DNA of 64,000 bases from CAVVAL01 sp963742725 (GCA_963742725.1 CAVUMX010000001.1:558001-622000), one strand, 5' to 3'; counted from the first letter of the stretch, positions 23,322 to 32,583 are shown. Numbers and translations: made by a program. The notes: a model not told the origin generated them from the letters alone.

Positions 23322-24794
23322 CTACTGGGCGGCGCGCAGCCGCTGGAGCGACCGGTCGCGGCCGAGCAGTTCCATCGACTCGTACAGCGGCGGCGAGACC
23401 GTCCGGCCGGTGATCGCCACCCGGACGGGCGCGAACGCCTTGCGCGGCTTCAGCCCGAGCCCGTCGACGAGCGCGGCCTTGAGCGCTTCCTCGATGCTGG
23501 CGGCGTCCCAGGCGGGCAGCGGTTCCAGCGCCTCCACGGCCGCGGCGAGAACGGGGGCACCGGCCTCACCGAGGTTCTTCGCGGCGGCGTCCTCGTCCGG
23601 TGCGAACTGGTTGTCGGGGGTGAACAGGAACCGCAGCATCTCGACGGCGTCGGACAGCACCGTGATCCGCTCCTGGACGAGCGGCGCGCCGGCGGCCACG
23701 AGGTGCTCCTGCTCGGCCGTGAGCGGGTCCGCGACCAGGCCGGCGCGCTGGAGGAAGCCGGTGAGCCGGCCGGCGAAGTCCGCCGGATCGAGCAGGCGGA
23801 TGTGCGCGGAGTTGATCGCCTCGGCCTTCTTCAGGTCGAACCGGGCCGGGTTGGGGCTGACCCGGGCGATGTCGAACACCTCGGTCATCTCGGCGAGGGT
23901 GAAGATGTCGCGGTCGTCGGCGATCGACCAGCCGAGCAGCGCCAGGTAGTTCAGCAGGCCCTCGGGAAGGAAGCCGCGCTCGCGGTAGAGCAGGAGACTC
24001 GACTGCGGGTCGCGCTTGGAGAGCTTCTTGTTGCCCTCGCCCATGACGTACGGCATGTGGCCGAAGCGCGGCATCTCCTTCGCGACGCCGATCTCGATGA
24101 GCGCGCGGTACAGCGCGATCTGCCGTGGTGTGGACGGGAGCAGGTCCTCGCCGCGCATCACGTGCGTGATCTGCATGAGCGCGTCGTCGACCGGGTTGAC
24201 CAGCGGGTACAGCGGATCGCCGTTGGCGCGGGCGATGACGTAGTCGGGGGTCGTGCCGGCCGCGAACGTCACCTCGCCGCGGACCAGGTCGTCCCAGGTC
24301 AGGTCCTCGTCGGGCATACGCAGGCGCAGCACCGGCTCGCGGCCCTCGGCCCGGAGGGCGGCCTTCTGCTCGTCGGTGAGGCCGCGGTCGTGGTTGTCGT
24401 ACCCGAGCTTCGGGTCGCGACCGGCCGCGCGGTGCCGCGCTTCCGTCTCCTCGGCGGTCGTGAACGACTCGTACGCGTACCCGCCCGCGACGAGCTTCGC
24501 GATCACGTCGTCGTAGATCGGGCGCCGCTCGGACTGCCGGTACGGGCCGTACTCGCCGCCGACCTCGGGACCCTCGTCCCAGTCGAGACCGAGCCAGCGC
24601 AGCGCGTCGAGCAGCTGCTCGTAGGACTCCTGCGAGTCGCGGGCGGCATCCGTGTCCTCGATGCGGAACACGTAGGTGCCGCCGTGATGGCGGGCGTAGG
24701 CCCAGTTGAACAACGCCGTACGGACGAGGCCGACGTGCGGGTTGCCGGTCGGGGACGGGCAGAACCGCACCCTGATCGACGGATCGCGCTCCAC
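23322..24794 (-). CDS. gltX: Glutamyl-tRNA synthetase
   Basis: This 490-residue class I synthetase charges tRNA-Glu, and in actinobacteria usually also tRNA-Gln for the amidotransferase route. Both of those tRNA genes lie next door. The HIGH-like motif is PSPTGNPHVG (residues 13-22) and the KMSKS-like motif is KLSKR near 255. The stem-contact-fold and all-helical anticodon-binding domains complete a normal length. It follows the FAH-family gene by 15 bases on the same strand. Confidence 0.97.
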   Translation of the reverse strand: MERDPSIRVRFCPSPTGNPHVGLVRTALFNWAYARHHGGTYVFRIEDTDAARDSQESYEQLLDALRWLGLDWDEGPEVGGEYGPYRQSERRPIYDDVIAKLVAGGYAYESFTTAEETEARHRAAGRDPKLGYDNHDRGLTDEQKAALRAEGREPVLRLRMPDEDLTWDDLVRGEVTFAAGTTPDYVIARANGDPLYPLVNPVDDALMQITHVMRGEDLLPSTPRQIALYRALIEIGVAKEMPRFGHMPYVMGEGNKKLSKRDPQSSLLLYRERGFLPEGLLNYLALLGWSIADDRDIFTLAEMTEVFDIARVSPNPARFDLKKAEAINSAHIRLLDPADFAGRLTGFLQRAGLVADPLTAEQEHLVAAGAPLVQERITVLSDAVEMLRFLFTPDNQFAPDEDAAAKNLGEAGAPVLAAAVEALEPLPAWDAASIEEALKAALVDGLGLKPRKAFAPVRVAITGRTVSPPLYESMELLGRDRSLQRLRAAQ

Positions 24795-24809
24795 TATGGA
24801 CTCCTGTGG

Positions 24810-25601
24810 TTAGGTGCGGCTGACTACCGGGTTGGTGAGGGTTCCGATGCCCTCGATCGACACCGACACCTGTTGACCGGACGTCAGCGGACCGACGCCC
24901 GCCGGAGTGCCCGTGAGGATCACGTCACCGGGCAGCAGGGTCATGATGTGCGAGATGTAGGAGATGACCGTCGCGACGTCGAAGATGAAGTCCTTGGTGC
25001 GGCCGTCCTGGCGCAGCTCGCCGTCGACCTCGCACCGGACGCCGAGATCGGCCGGGTCGATCGTGGTGTCGATCCACGGGCCGAGCGGGCAGAACGAGTC
25101 GTGGCCCTTGCCCCGGGTGAACTGGACGTCGGCCTTCTGCTGGTCGCGGGCCGTGACGTCGTTCGCGCAGGTGTAGCCGAAGACCGCGTCGAGCGCGCGC
25201 TCCTTGGAGACGTCACGGGCGCCGGTGGCACCGATCACGACGGCGAGTTCGGCCTCGTGCTCCACCTGGTTCGAGTCGAGCGGCAACCGGATGGCGTCGA
25301 CAGGGCCGATCACCGCCGTGGACGGCTTGAGGAACAGCAGCGGCGCGGACGGGACCTCGTTGCCCAGTTCGGCGGCGTGCGCGGCGTAGTTGCGGCCGAC
25401 GCAGACGACCTTGCTCGGCAGGATCGGCGAGAGAAGGCGCACGTCCGGCAGGGCCCAGCGCTGGCCGGTGAAGACGATCTGGCCGAACGGGTGGCCTTCG
25501 ATCTCGGCGACGGTCAGCGCGTCGAGCGGGGTATCCGGTCCGCCCTCGACGACGCCGAATGCCGCCGCCCCACCGGGATGAACAAAACGGGCAATACGCA
25601 C
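24810..25601 (-). CDS. Fumarylacetoacetate hydrolase family protein
   Basis: This 263-residue protein shows the FAH fold: VCVGRNYAAHAAELGNE, FLKPSTAVIGP, EHEAELAVVIG (metal-binding Glu residues), GYTCANDVTARDQQ, GKGHDSFCPLGPW and LTGTPAGVGP. Homologues include 2-hydroxyhepta-2,4-diene-1,7-dioate isomerase and acylpyruvate hydrolase. The acylpyruvase/oxaloacetate decarboxylase type is common in this gltX-linked position. The GTG at 25601 has GGGAG upstream and gives a normal N-terminus. Confidence 0.9.
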   Translation of the reverse strand: MRIARFVHPGGAAAFGVVEGGPDTPLDALTVAEIEGHPFGQIVFTGQRWALPDVRLLSPILPSKVVCVGRNYAAHAAELGNEVPSAPLLFLKPSTAVIGPVDAIRLPLDSNQVEHEAELAVVIGATGARDVSKERALDAVFGYTCANDVTARDQQKADVQFTRGKGHDSFCPLGPWIDTTIDPADLGVRCEVDGELRQDGRTKDFIFDVATVISYISHIMTLLPGDVILTGTPAGVGPLTSGQQVSVSIEGIGTLTNPVVSRT

Positions 25602-26012
25602 TGGGGCTCCCACGTCCTGCGGCAACGACCGCCTCAATCTATCGCCCGCCGCCGCGGCGATTGCGACCTGTCTTTCTTACGCTGTGCGACATCTTGTGTA
25701 CCACAGGTAAATAAGCACGCGATTGCGTTAATGCGCAACGGATGCGTGTAACGCACGGTCACTCCACATCGATAACCGTTCGTCGACTACGACATGGTGA
25801 TGACGGCAAAACGGACAGTTGACGCGCAGTCGGGCATCGCACGGTCGACATACGAAAACGAAAGCAACTGAGCTTGACAAGATACGTACGATCACAAAGT
25901 CGTGTGAAGCTTCATCGCCAGGGCTTGTGAAGCGAGCTCGGCACAGCATCACGGGGGCCATCGCCGCGCGACGGTCCCATCCACGCTCACCGCGAACAGG
26001 AGACCCCACCGC
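25602..26012. other. Intergenic region before the LPxTG protein gene
   Basis: This 411-base divergent gap has clearly lower GC between about 25660 and 25930. A TTGACA hexamer lies at 25874-25879, but no well-spaced -10 could be assigned. No coding frame is convincing. It probably contains the promoters of both flanking genes. Confidence 0.4.
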
Positions 26013-26981
26013 GTGCGTACCAACCTCACGAGCCGGGCACGGCTCACGGCCGGCATCACCGTCGCGCTGACCGCCGGCGCGATCGCCCTGGCGTTCCAGG
26101 CCCCGGCCGGCGCCACCGAGCCCACGACGCCCGACCCGGAGACCTCGACCAGCGCGTCCCCGGACCCGTCTCCGTCGCCGAGCGAGAGCACCTCGCCCGC
26201 GCCGAAGCCGGACGAGCCCAAGACGGAAGACCCGAAGCCGAACGACCCGGAGACGAGCACTTCTCCCAGCACCTCGCCGTCGCCGAGCACGTCGCCGGAC
26301 CCGGAGGAGCCCGAGCTGAAGTCGGTCGTCATCACCGGCAAGGTCTGGCGCGACAAGAACCGCAACGGCATCCAGGACGCCGGCGAGCCCGCTGCCCCCG
26401 GTATCCCGGTCGTTGCCGGTGCGCTGCCGGCCGACACGAACTTCTGCGACCTCATCAACGAGGACGAGGAGCCGGAGGCCGCGCTCAAGGCGGAGTCCAA
26501 GAAGGCCAACAAGGGCTTCAAGGCGAGCGCCGAGGAGGCCGACGGCGGCGAAGGTGTGACCGACGCGCAGGGCAACTACAGCCTCAAGGTCAGCACCCCG
26601 GGCCACTACGGCGTCCTGATCGTCCCGGCCGCGTTCGAAGAGAACGAGGAGGACGTCAGTGAGCTCTTCAACCTGACCCGGCCGAACGTCGGGGACGACG
26701 CGAAGGACTCCGACTTCAAGCCGTGCACCATCGCGGACGAGGAAGGCGACTTCGTCGTCGGCGTCTACGACGCGACCGTGACCAAGGACTCCACGGCCGA
26801 CCTCGACGCCGGTGTCTACAACGACAGTGACACGCCGGCCCCGGCCCCGGGTGGCGGCGGTTCGCTGCCGAACACCGGCCTCGCGATCACCGGCTTCATC
26901 GTGGCGGGTCTCGTGCTCGTCGGCGGCGGTACCGCGCTGACGATCCTCGCGCGTCGCCGTCGCCAGGTCACCACCGCCTGA
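26013..26981 (+). CDS. Sortase-anchored surface protein with an SdrD_B-like domain
   Basis: This 322-residue protein has a signal peptide (residues 1-35) and a long Pro/Ser/Thr/Glu linker (about 36-105). An SdrD_B-like beta-sandwich follows (GKVWRDKNRNGIQDAGEPAAPGIPV at about 112-136, then GVTDAQGNYSLKVSTPGHYGVLI). The C-terminus has LPNTG, a hydrophobic helix and RRRRQ. The acidic middle insert (EEADGGEG and ENEEDVSE) is unusual. The GTG follows AGGAG. It is expected to be attached to the wall by sortase. The ligand is unknown. Confidence 0.88.
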   Translation: MRTNLTSRARLTAGITVALTAGAIALAFQAPAGATEPTTPDPETSTSASPDPSPSPSESTSPAPKPDEPKTEDPKPNDPETSTSPSTSPSPSTSPDPEEPELKSVVITGKVWRDKNRNGIQDAGEPAAPGIPVVAGALPADTNFCDLINEDEEPEAALKAESKKANKGFKASAEEADGGEGVTDAQGNYSLKVSTPGHYGVLIVPAAFEENEEDVSELFNLTRPNVGDDAKDSDFKPCTIADEEGDFVVGVYDATVTKDSTADLDAGVYNDSDTPAPAPGGGGSLPNTGLAITGFIVAGLVLVGGGTALTILARRRRQVTTA

Positions 26982-27001
26982 CGTTTCTGTCCCACCCCGC
27001 A

Positions 27002-27032
27002 GCGGGGCGTCTCCGATCCGGAGGCGCCCCGC
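27002..27032 (+). terminator. Hairpin terminator after the surface-protein gene
   Basis: The arms GCGGGGCGTCTCCG and CGGAGGCGCCCCGC (one G-T pair) surround a 3-base loop. A TTCATTT tract follows, giving an intrinsic terminator 20 bases after the stop. Confidence 0.85.
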
Positions 27033-27054
27033 TTCATTTCGTAGGCTGGACGGC

Positions 27055-27918
27055 ATGGAACTGCTCGGGCGAGACGACTGGCTGGCACGCCGTGCCGCCC
27101 ACGAGCAGCGCGTCGACGCCTGGACGGCGCCGCACCTCGAACGCCGCCGGCGCGGCGAGAAGCATCCCGTCGAGGACTTCCTGTTCGACTACTACTCGTA
27201 CCGGCCCAGCCACCTGCGCCGCTGGCATCCGGGCGCCGGCGTCACGCTCGCGGGCGAGGCTGCGCGCGAGTACCTGCGCTGGGACTTCTACGCCGAAACG
27301 CCGGACGGCGTCACGATCGACGTCGACGCGTTCCTTGCCCGGCGCGGCGACACCGTCCGCTGGGTGCACGACCTGCTGCGGCGCACCGCCGAACGACCCG
27401 CGCACTTCGGCTGCTTCGGGATGCACGAGTGGGCGATGGTCTACCGCCAGCGCGCGGACGAGGTACGGCACAACGCCTGGCCGCTGCGCCACTCCCCCGA
27501 GCGGCTGGCGGCGATTGTCGAGGAGCGCGGCGTCCGCTGCACGCACTTCGACGCCTTCCGCTTCTTCACCGACCCGGCCCGGCCACTCAACGTCCTGCAG
27601 CCGTCGCGCGAGACGCAGCACGAACTGGAGCAGGGCGGCTGCCTCCACGCGAACATGGATCTCTACAAGTGGGCGTACAAGCTGGCGCCCCTCACGCCGT
27701 CCGAGCTGATCGCGGACTGCTTCGCGCTCGCCCGCGAGATCCGCGAACTCGACATGCGCGCGAGCCCGTACGACCTGGCGCCGCTCGGCTACCCGCCGGT
27801 GCTGATCGAGACGCCCGACGGCCGCGCCGAGTACGCGACCGCCCAACGCTCCTTCGCCGACCGCGCGACAGCCCTCCGCCAGCGCCTCGTGATGCCCACC
27901 TCCAACTGTCGGGGTTAG
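27055..27918 (+). CDS. Conserved actinobacterial protein of unknown function
   Basis: This 287-residue soluble protein begins RDDWLARRAAHEQRVDAWTAPHLERRRRGEKHPVEDFLF and contains YYSYRPSHLRRWHPG, HFGCFGMHEWAMVYR, RCTHFDAFRFFTDPARPLN and ANMDLYKWAYKL. Several His, Cys and Asp residues look conserved and metal-site-like. Homologues in actinomycetes are sometimes labelled 3-methyladenine DNA glycosylase, but I see no known glycosylase motif. The function is left open. Confidence 0.8.
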   Translation: MELLGRDDWLARRAAHEQRVDAWTAPHLERRRRGEKHPVEDFLFDYYSYRPSHLRRWHPGAGVTLAGEAAREYLRWDFYAETPDGVTIDVDAFLARRGDTVRWVHDLLRRTAERPAHFGCFGMHEWAMVYRQRADEVRHNAWPLRHSPERLAAIVEERGVRCTHFDAFRFFTDPARPLNVLQPSRETQHELEQGGCLHANMDLYKWAYKLAPLTPSELIADCFALAREIRELDMRASPYDLAPLGYPPVLIETPDGRAEYATAQRSFADRATALRQRLVMPTSNCRG

Positions 27919-27966
27919 CGGGGTATCCCGCGCCCGGTTACAGCACGCGAGTCCGGACAGTCCGGT
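27903..27966. repeat. Dispersed palindromic element, copy 2 (reverse orientation)
   Basis: This element overlaps the last codons of the upstream gene and continues to about 27966. Read on the minus strand it matches the elements at 22183 and 33882, with the shared core CGTGCTGTAACCG and the outer ACTGTC...GGACAGT inverted repeat. Confidence 0.7.
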
Positions 27967-28083
27967 TCGGCAGTCCGGTTCGGCAGTCCGGTTCGGCAGT
28001 CCGGTTCGGCAGTCCGGTTCGGCAGTCCGGTTCGGCAGTCCGGTTCGGCAGTCCGGTTCGGCAGTCCGGTTCGGCAGTCCGGT
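27958..28083. repeat. Tandem array of a 13-bp unit, nine full copies
   Basis: The unit CAGTCCGGTTCGG is repeated nine times without error and ends in a partial copy. The array fills the space between two convergent genes. Each unit can pair internally (CCG/CGG), and the array begins inside the second copy of the dispersed palindrome. The translated periodic frames are judged meaningless. Confidence 0.95.
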
Positions 28084-28097
28084 CAGCGGCAGCTCGG

Positions 28098-30710
28098 TCA
28101 GCGGTAGCGGACGACGAGGCTGTTGGTTCTCGCGCCGGCGGGCACGTCGACGACTAGTTCGGTGCCCCGCGCGCTGTCGCGGAGTCGGTACTTCGCGGTC
28201 CGCCCGTCGATCCGGGCCGAGCGGACGTTCGCGCCGCTCGGCAGCACCACGCCGATCGTCAGCGCCGCCGGCACGCGCCTGTTGACGGTCGTGACCAGCG
28301 AGTTCTCCTCCCGGACGGCGAACACGTCGACGCTGCCCGATCCGATCCGAATGTTCCGTCCGGTCATCGCGTTCTGGCCGTCCGGGATGCGGGGGACGAC
28401 GGTCAGCGCGGATCGGCCGAGGTCCGGCGCCACGCCGAGCTGCTGGCGGACCACCGGCCACAGCACGCCGTACGCGCCCCACGCCTGCAACACCATCGCC
28501 CGGTCGGTGAACGGCTTGTCGATCTGCACTCCCGCGTCGCCGCCGGGTGCGATCTCCGGCATCGCGCCGGGCGACTCCCACAGCGCCGGGTCGAGCTGGA
28601 TGCGCGCGTTCGCCCGGGTGTAGCGCTGCTGCTGCCCACGGCCCATGCGACCGAAGTTGCCTTCCCCGACCGCCATGATCGCCGTGTTCAACGAGTACAC
28701 GACCCGTTCACTCTGCACTGTGGACGATTCCTCGTCACAACTCGGGCCGCGGTTGCCGCCTTCAGCGATGGTCGAGCCCGTACCGGTGTGGTACAGCCCG
28801 TTCGGTCCGGTGTAGCAGTCCTGTTCGCGCCGCGCGAGCAGTGTCCGCCCGTGTTCCCTGCCGGCGATCGGACGCTCGTCGTCCAGCAGCGCCTCGGCCG
28901 GCGTCACGCCGATCCAGTGCCGCTGGAAAACCTTCTCGTTGCCCGAGCCGTGGAGCGAGTCGGCGTACTGGTCCGACGACGCGCCGAACCACCAGTCCCG
29001 CTCGAACTGCCGCATGAGCTGGTCGGCGCGCTGGCGGGCCCACGTCGCGGTGCCCTCGTCGTAGCGGCTGCCGGCCAGGTCGGCGAGGTCGCGCAGGCCA
29101 CGGATCGTGTAGACCGCGTTGTCCAGTTTCTCGTCGCCCATCCCCGGACGTTCGACGTTGCCGAGCCCCTCCGGCCAGCCGTCGCCGTCCGCGTCGAGGG
29201 AGGCCACGTACCGCATGTTCCGGACGGTGAAGTCGTACATCTCGTCCCGGAACGCGTCGTCACCCGTCCATCGCCACAGCAGCGCGACGGCGCTCGGGAA
29301 CTTGGCGGTCTCGTCCGTGTTGCCGGCCTCGTCGTTCGCTCCGAAGTAGACGGCGCCGTCCGGGGTCACCTCGTGGACGACCTTGCCGCTCCCCTTGTTC
29401 GCTATCTCGCTCACCGCGCGCAGCGCCCGCAGGTGCTCCTTCGCCGCCTCGAACTGGCCGGCCGCCACGGCGGCGAAGGCCGTGTACTCGCCGTCGGTAC
29501 CGAAGATCCACGGATAGTCCGGGAAGCCCGCGCCGAACCACCGCGCGGACGGCACCGTCCCGGCGGGCGCGGGGTACGCCGTGCCTTGGTTCGTCACCCG
29601 AACCCGCAGGCCAGATGCCTCCTGGACGGAGTCCGCCAGGTTCTGCTTGCTCCACTCGACGCTGCGCTCCAGCAGACGGTCGCCCGGCAGGTCGACGGCC
29701 GTCCAGCCGCCGACCGCCCGGCGCGCCGTCACCTTCCGCTCGTAGAGGCCGGACGGCGACACCAGCGCGGCGTCCAGCTCCTGGCGCGCGGCCGCCACCC
29801 CCCGGTCCGAGCCGGCCACGGCCAGCCAGATCGTCGTCGGACGCCCGGCCGGCAGCGTCAGCTGGTACCTGAGCTGGCCGCCGGTACCCCGTCCGAACCC
29901 GGAGTCGTCGCACCGCTTCGGCGCCTCCCCGGACACGGGGCAGATGACCGGCGGATGCTGCGGCCCCCGGAACGCCGCACCGAGTTGGGCGCCACTCGGC
30001 GGGATCGACGCGCCCACCAGCGCCGCCCAGTCGTGCGGCAGCTGGTTCGGCCCGGGCGGCGTACCGGCGTCGCGGAACACCAACGCACCGTCGACGAACG
30101 CCCCGGTGTCGCGCAGGTTCGCGGTCTCCTGGCTCGGGTTGGTCCCGCCCCACGGGTACGCCGACATCAGCTCCGAATGGGCGTCGACGGTCAGGACGAG
30201 CGTGCGGCTCGTCGGCGCGGTGAACGTGAGGCCGGTCAGGCCCGCGCGGATGCCGTCCGGCACGAAGTCGAGCCGGCTCGCGAGCACACCGTTCCGCGTC
30301 GGCAGGTCGTACCGGACGTATCCGCGCCCGTTCGTGACCCGCGTCGCCGGACCGAGCCACGCCCCGTCCGTCCCGAACCAGATGCCGTCGAGCAGCTTGA
30401 TCGGCGGCGTCCAGAAGCCGCCCATCTCGCCGCGGGTGTGCCACCCCATCGCCGGGTACCGGCCGTCGGCGGCGGACATCGCGTACAGGCGGTCGCCCAC
30501 CACGAGCGAACGCCGGTCGGCGAGGCGTTTGTGTTCGCTGAGTTCGGTGACCGCGCCCGCCTGATCTGCGGGTTCGAGAGTGTCCGGGCCGATCAGCTGC
30601 GGCGCGGCGGCTCCGGCGACGGTGGCCAGGGCTGTCGGCAGCCCGAGCGTGACGATGAGCGCGAGAGCGATGCGACGGCGTAACCGGGTCGCGCACCGGT
30701 GTCGTCCCAC
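28098..30710 (-). CDS. Large secreted glycoside-hydrolase-like protein (six-hairpin fold, debranching-enzyme type)
   Basis: This protein of about 870 residues has a signal peptide (RRRIALALIVTLGLPTALATVAGA). Its N-terminal beta-sandwich region resembles glycogen-debranching N-domains (GEMGGFWTPPIKLLDGIWFGTDG). An alpha/alpha-barrel region follows with WFGAGFPDYPWIFGTDGEYTAFAAV and AVALLWRWTGDDAFRDEMYD, as in GH15/GH63/amylo-1,6-glucosidase folds. The start GTG at 30710 has GAGGAGG five bases away. It probably cleaves a polysaccharide outside the cell. The substrate is not evident. Confidence 0.8.
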   Translation of the reverse strand: MGRHRCATRLRRRIALALIVTLGLPTALATVAGAAAPQLIGPDTLEPADQAGAVTELSEHKRLADRRSLVVGDRLYAMSAADGRYPAMGWHTRGEMGGFWTPPIKLLDGIWFGTDGAWLGPATRVTNGRGYVRYDLPTRNGVLASRLDFVPDGIRAGLTGLTFTAPTSRTLVLTVDAHSELMSAYPWGGTNPSQETANLRDTGAFVDGALVFRDAGTPPGPNQLPHDWAALVGASIPPSGAQLGAAFRGPQHPPVICPVSGEAPKRCDDSGFGRGTGGQLRYQLTLPAGRPTTIWLAVAGSDRGVAAARQELDAALVSPSGLYERKVTARRAVGGWTAVDLPGDRLLERSVEWSKQNLADSVQEASGLRVRVTNQGTAYPAPAGTVPSARWFGAGFPDYPWIFGTDGEYTAFAAVAAGQFEAAKEHLRALRAVSEIANKGSGKVVHEVTPDGAVYFGANDEAGNTDETAKFPSAVALLWRWTGDDAFRDEMYDFTVRNMRYVASLDADGDGWPEGLGNVERPGMGDEKLDNAVYTIRGLRDLADLAGSRYDEGTATWARQRADQLMRQFERDWWFGASSDQYADSLHGSGNEKVFQRHWIGVTPAEALLDDERPIAGREHGRTLLARREQDCYTGPNGLYHTGTGSTIAEGGNRGPSCDEESSTVQSERVVYSLNTAIMAVGEGNFGRMGRGQQQRYTRANARIQLDPALWESPGAMPEIAPGGDAGVQIDKPFTDRAMVLQAWGAYGVLWPVVRQQLGVAPDLGRSALTVVPRIPDGQNAMTGRNIRIGSGSVDVFAVREENSLVTTVNRRVPAALTIGVVLPSGANVRSARIDGRTAKYRLRDSARGTELVVDVPAGARTNSLVVRYR

Positions 30711-30791
30711 AGGGGCCTCCTCATACCGGGCCGGCCGCGACGGGATGTCACGACTTGCCCCGATCCAGACGGCCCAGCAAGGAAGCAGTAC

Positions 30792-30807
30792 ACCGGATAG
30801 ATCCGGT
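30792..30807. promoter_or_regulatory. Palindromic operator candidate upstream of the secreted hydrolase
   Basis: The perfect arms ACCGGAT-ag-ATCCGGT lie about 80 bases before the hydrolase start, in the position of a promoter operator. Its regulator is not known. It is separate from the cimA terminator. Confidence 0.45.
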
Positions 30808-30821
30808 CTAAACAAGTACCA

Positions 30822-30848
30822 ATCCGCCCCGGATTCACCGGGGCGGAT
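30822..30848 (-). terminator. cimA: Hairpin terminator after cimA
   Basis: Perfect 11-base arms ATCCGCCCCGG and its complement surround the loop ATTCA, 27 bases downstream of the cimA stop. Confidence 0.8.
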
Positions 30849-30875
30849 CGGCAGTGGGTTGGCGACGGGCTCGGG

Positions 30876-32462
30876 TCAGACCCCGCTGAGGGCCCGCTGG
30901 CGACGCAGACCGAACGTCAACGCGTCCACCAGCGCGTGCCAGGACGCCTCGATCACGTTGCCGTGGACGCCGACGGTCGTCCACTCGCGGTGCCCGTCGG
31001 TGGTGTCGATCAGGACGCGCGTGACGGCGTCCGTACCGTGCCGTCCTTCGAGGATCCGCACCTTGTAGTCGGCCAGTTCGAGGCCGGCGAGTTCCGGGTA
31101 GGCCCGGCCGACGGCCTGGCGGAGCGCGTGGTCCAGTGCGTTGACGGGACCGTTGCCCTCGGCGGTGGCGATGACCCGCTCACCGTCCACACTGGCCCGG
31201 ACGGTCGCCTCGCTGACGACATCGCCGTTGTCGCGGTGCTCCACGGTGACCCGGTACGACTCCAGATCGAAGTAGTGCGGCGTCTCCTCCTCCAGTTCGG
31301 ACCGCAGCAGCAACTCGAAGGAGGCGTCGGCGGCTTCGAACGACCATCCGTCCGCTTCGAGGTCTTTGACTTTCTCGACGACGCGACTCACCGCCTCCGG
31401 ATGGCCGGCCAGGTCGATGCCGAGCTCGCGACCTTTGAGCTCCACACTGGCCCGACCGGCCATCTCGGTGACGAGGATGCGCATGTCATTGCCGACGACC
31501 GCCGGATCTACGTGGTTGTAGAGCTCCGGGCTGATCTTGATCGCACTGGCATGCAGGCCCGCCTTGTGAGCGAACGCTGACGTCCCGACATACGCCTGTT
31601 GGGGATTCGGGGCCTTGTTGGCGATCTCGGCGATGGCGTGTGACACGCGCATCATCTCCGCGAGGCAACCCTCGGGAAGTACGTCGCGGCCCATCTTGGT
31701 GACGAGGCCGCCGATGACGGCGAACAGATCGGCGTTGCCGGGGCGTTCGCCGTAGCCGTTCGCGGTGCCCTGCACGTGCGTTGCCCCGGCGTCGACCGCC
31801 ACGAGCGTGTTCGCGACCGCGCAGGCGGTGTCGTTCTGGGCGTGGATGCCGATCCGGAAGCCGGTGCGCTCGACGACCTCGCGCACGACCCTGCCGACGC
31901 CCATCGGCAGCTGCCCGCCGTTCGTGTCGCAGAGCACGCCGACGTCGGCGCCGGCCTCGAAGGCGGCTTCCAGGACGCGGACGCCGTAGTCACGGTCGAA
32001 CGCGTACCCGTCGAAGAAGTGCTCGCAGTCGAGGAAGACCCGCCGCCCTTCGCCGACCAGGAACGCCACCGTCTCTCGCACCATGTCGAGGTTCTCCTCG
32101 TGGGTGGTGCGCAGCGCCTGGACGACGTGCCGGGCATCGGACTTGGCGACCAGCGTCACGACGGGCGCCAGGGAGTCCCGCAGCGCCAGGACCTGCGGAT
32201 CCTCGTGCGCCTTCTTGCCCGCCTTGCGGGTCGCGCCGAACGCGACCAGCTTGGCGTGGCGCATGTCCAGTTCCTTGTGCGCACGGGCGAAGAAGTCCGT
32301 GTCCTTCGGCAGCGCGCCGGGCCAGCCGCCCTCCACGAAGCCGACACCCACCTCGTCCAGGAGCCGGGCCACGGCCAGCTTGTCGGCAATCGAGAAGGAC
32401 ATGCCCTCGCCCTGGGCGCCGTCGCGCAACGTGGTGTCGAAGACGTGGAAGCTGTCGTCCAT
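30876..32462 (-). CDS. cimA: (R)-citramalate synthase
   Basis: This 528-residue protein has an HMGL-like TIM barrel beginning FHVFDTTLRDGAQGEGMSFS, with the metal ligand motif HAQNDTACAVANTL and a C-terminal LeuA-type allosteric domain. It condenses pyruvate and acetyl-CoA to citramalate, which leads to 2-oxobutyrate and isoleucine without threonine deaminase. GEGMS and its length separate it from LeuA and NifV. The ATG at 32462 has GAGGAAGG upstream. A leader peptide and an attenuator precede it. Confidence 0.93.
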   Translation of the reverse strand: MDDSFHVFDTTLRDGAQGEGMSFSIADKLAVARLLDEVGVGFVEGGWPGALPKDTDFFARAHKELDMRHAKLVAFGATRKAGKKAHEDPQVLALRDSLAPVVTLVAKSDARHVVQALRTTHEENLDMVRETVAFLVGEGRRVFLDCEHFFDGYAFDRDYGVRVLEAAFEAGADVGVLCDTNGGQLPMGVGRVVREVVERTGFRIGIHAQNDTACAVANTLVAVDAGATHVQGTANGYGERPGNADLFAVIGGLVTKMGRDVLPEGCLAEMMRVSHAIAEIANKAPNPQQAYVGTSAFAHKAGLHASAIKISPELYNHVDPAVVGNDMRILVTEMAGRASVELKGRELGIDLAGHPEAVSRVVEKVKDLEADGWSFEAADASFELLLRSELEEETPHYFDLESYRVTVEHRDNGDVVSEATVRASVDGERVIATAEGNGPVNALDHALRQAVGRAYPELAGLELADYKVRILEGRHGTDAVTRVLIDTTDGHREWTTVGVHGNVIEASWHALVDALTFGLRRQRALSGV

Positions 32463-32497
32463 CTCGGCCTTCCTCAATTCAGCGGGTATCCGGACCA

Positions 32498-32529
32498 ACA
32501 AAAAGACCCCCCACGAACGTGGGAGGTCT
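32498..32529 (-). terminator. cimA: Attenuator terminator in the cimA leader
   Basis: The hairpin AGACCTCCCACG-TTCG-TGGGGGGTCT is followed by TTTTTG on the minus strand, between the leader peptide and cimA. It has the shape of a transcription-attenuation terminator. Confidence 0.88.
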
Positions 32530-32553
32530 GCGCGCAGGCGGGTCGCGTGCGCG

Positions 32554-32583
32554 CTAGGTGCTAATAAGGACGCTGTTGGTCAC
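32554..32583 (-). CDS. Nine-residue leader peptide MTNSVLIST controlling cimA
   Basis: This ten-codon frame (GTG to TAG) contains consecutive Val-Leu-Ile codons (GTC CTT ATT). Stalling of ribosomes at these codons when branched-chain aminoacyl-tRNA is scarce would prevent the downstream terminator from forming. A TAATGC hexamer at 32596-32591 sits seven bases upstream, so the message may begin at the GTG itself. ATT and CTT are rare codons in this genome, which would sharpen the response. Confidence 0.85.
   Translation of the reverse strand: MTNSVLIST

Noticed and set aside
27958..28083. CRISPR array
   Set aside because: The 13-base units are contiguous with no spacers, so this is a simple tandem repeat.
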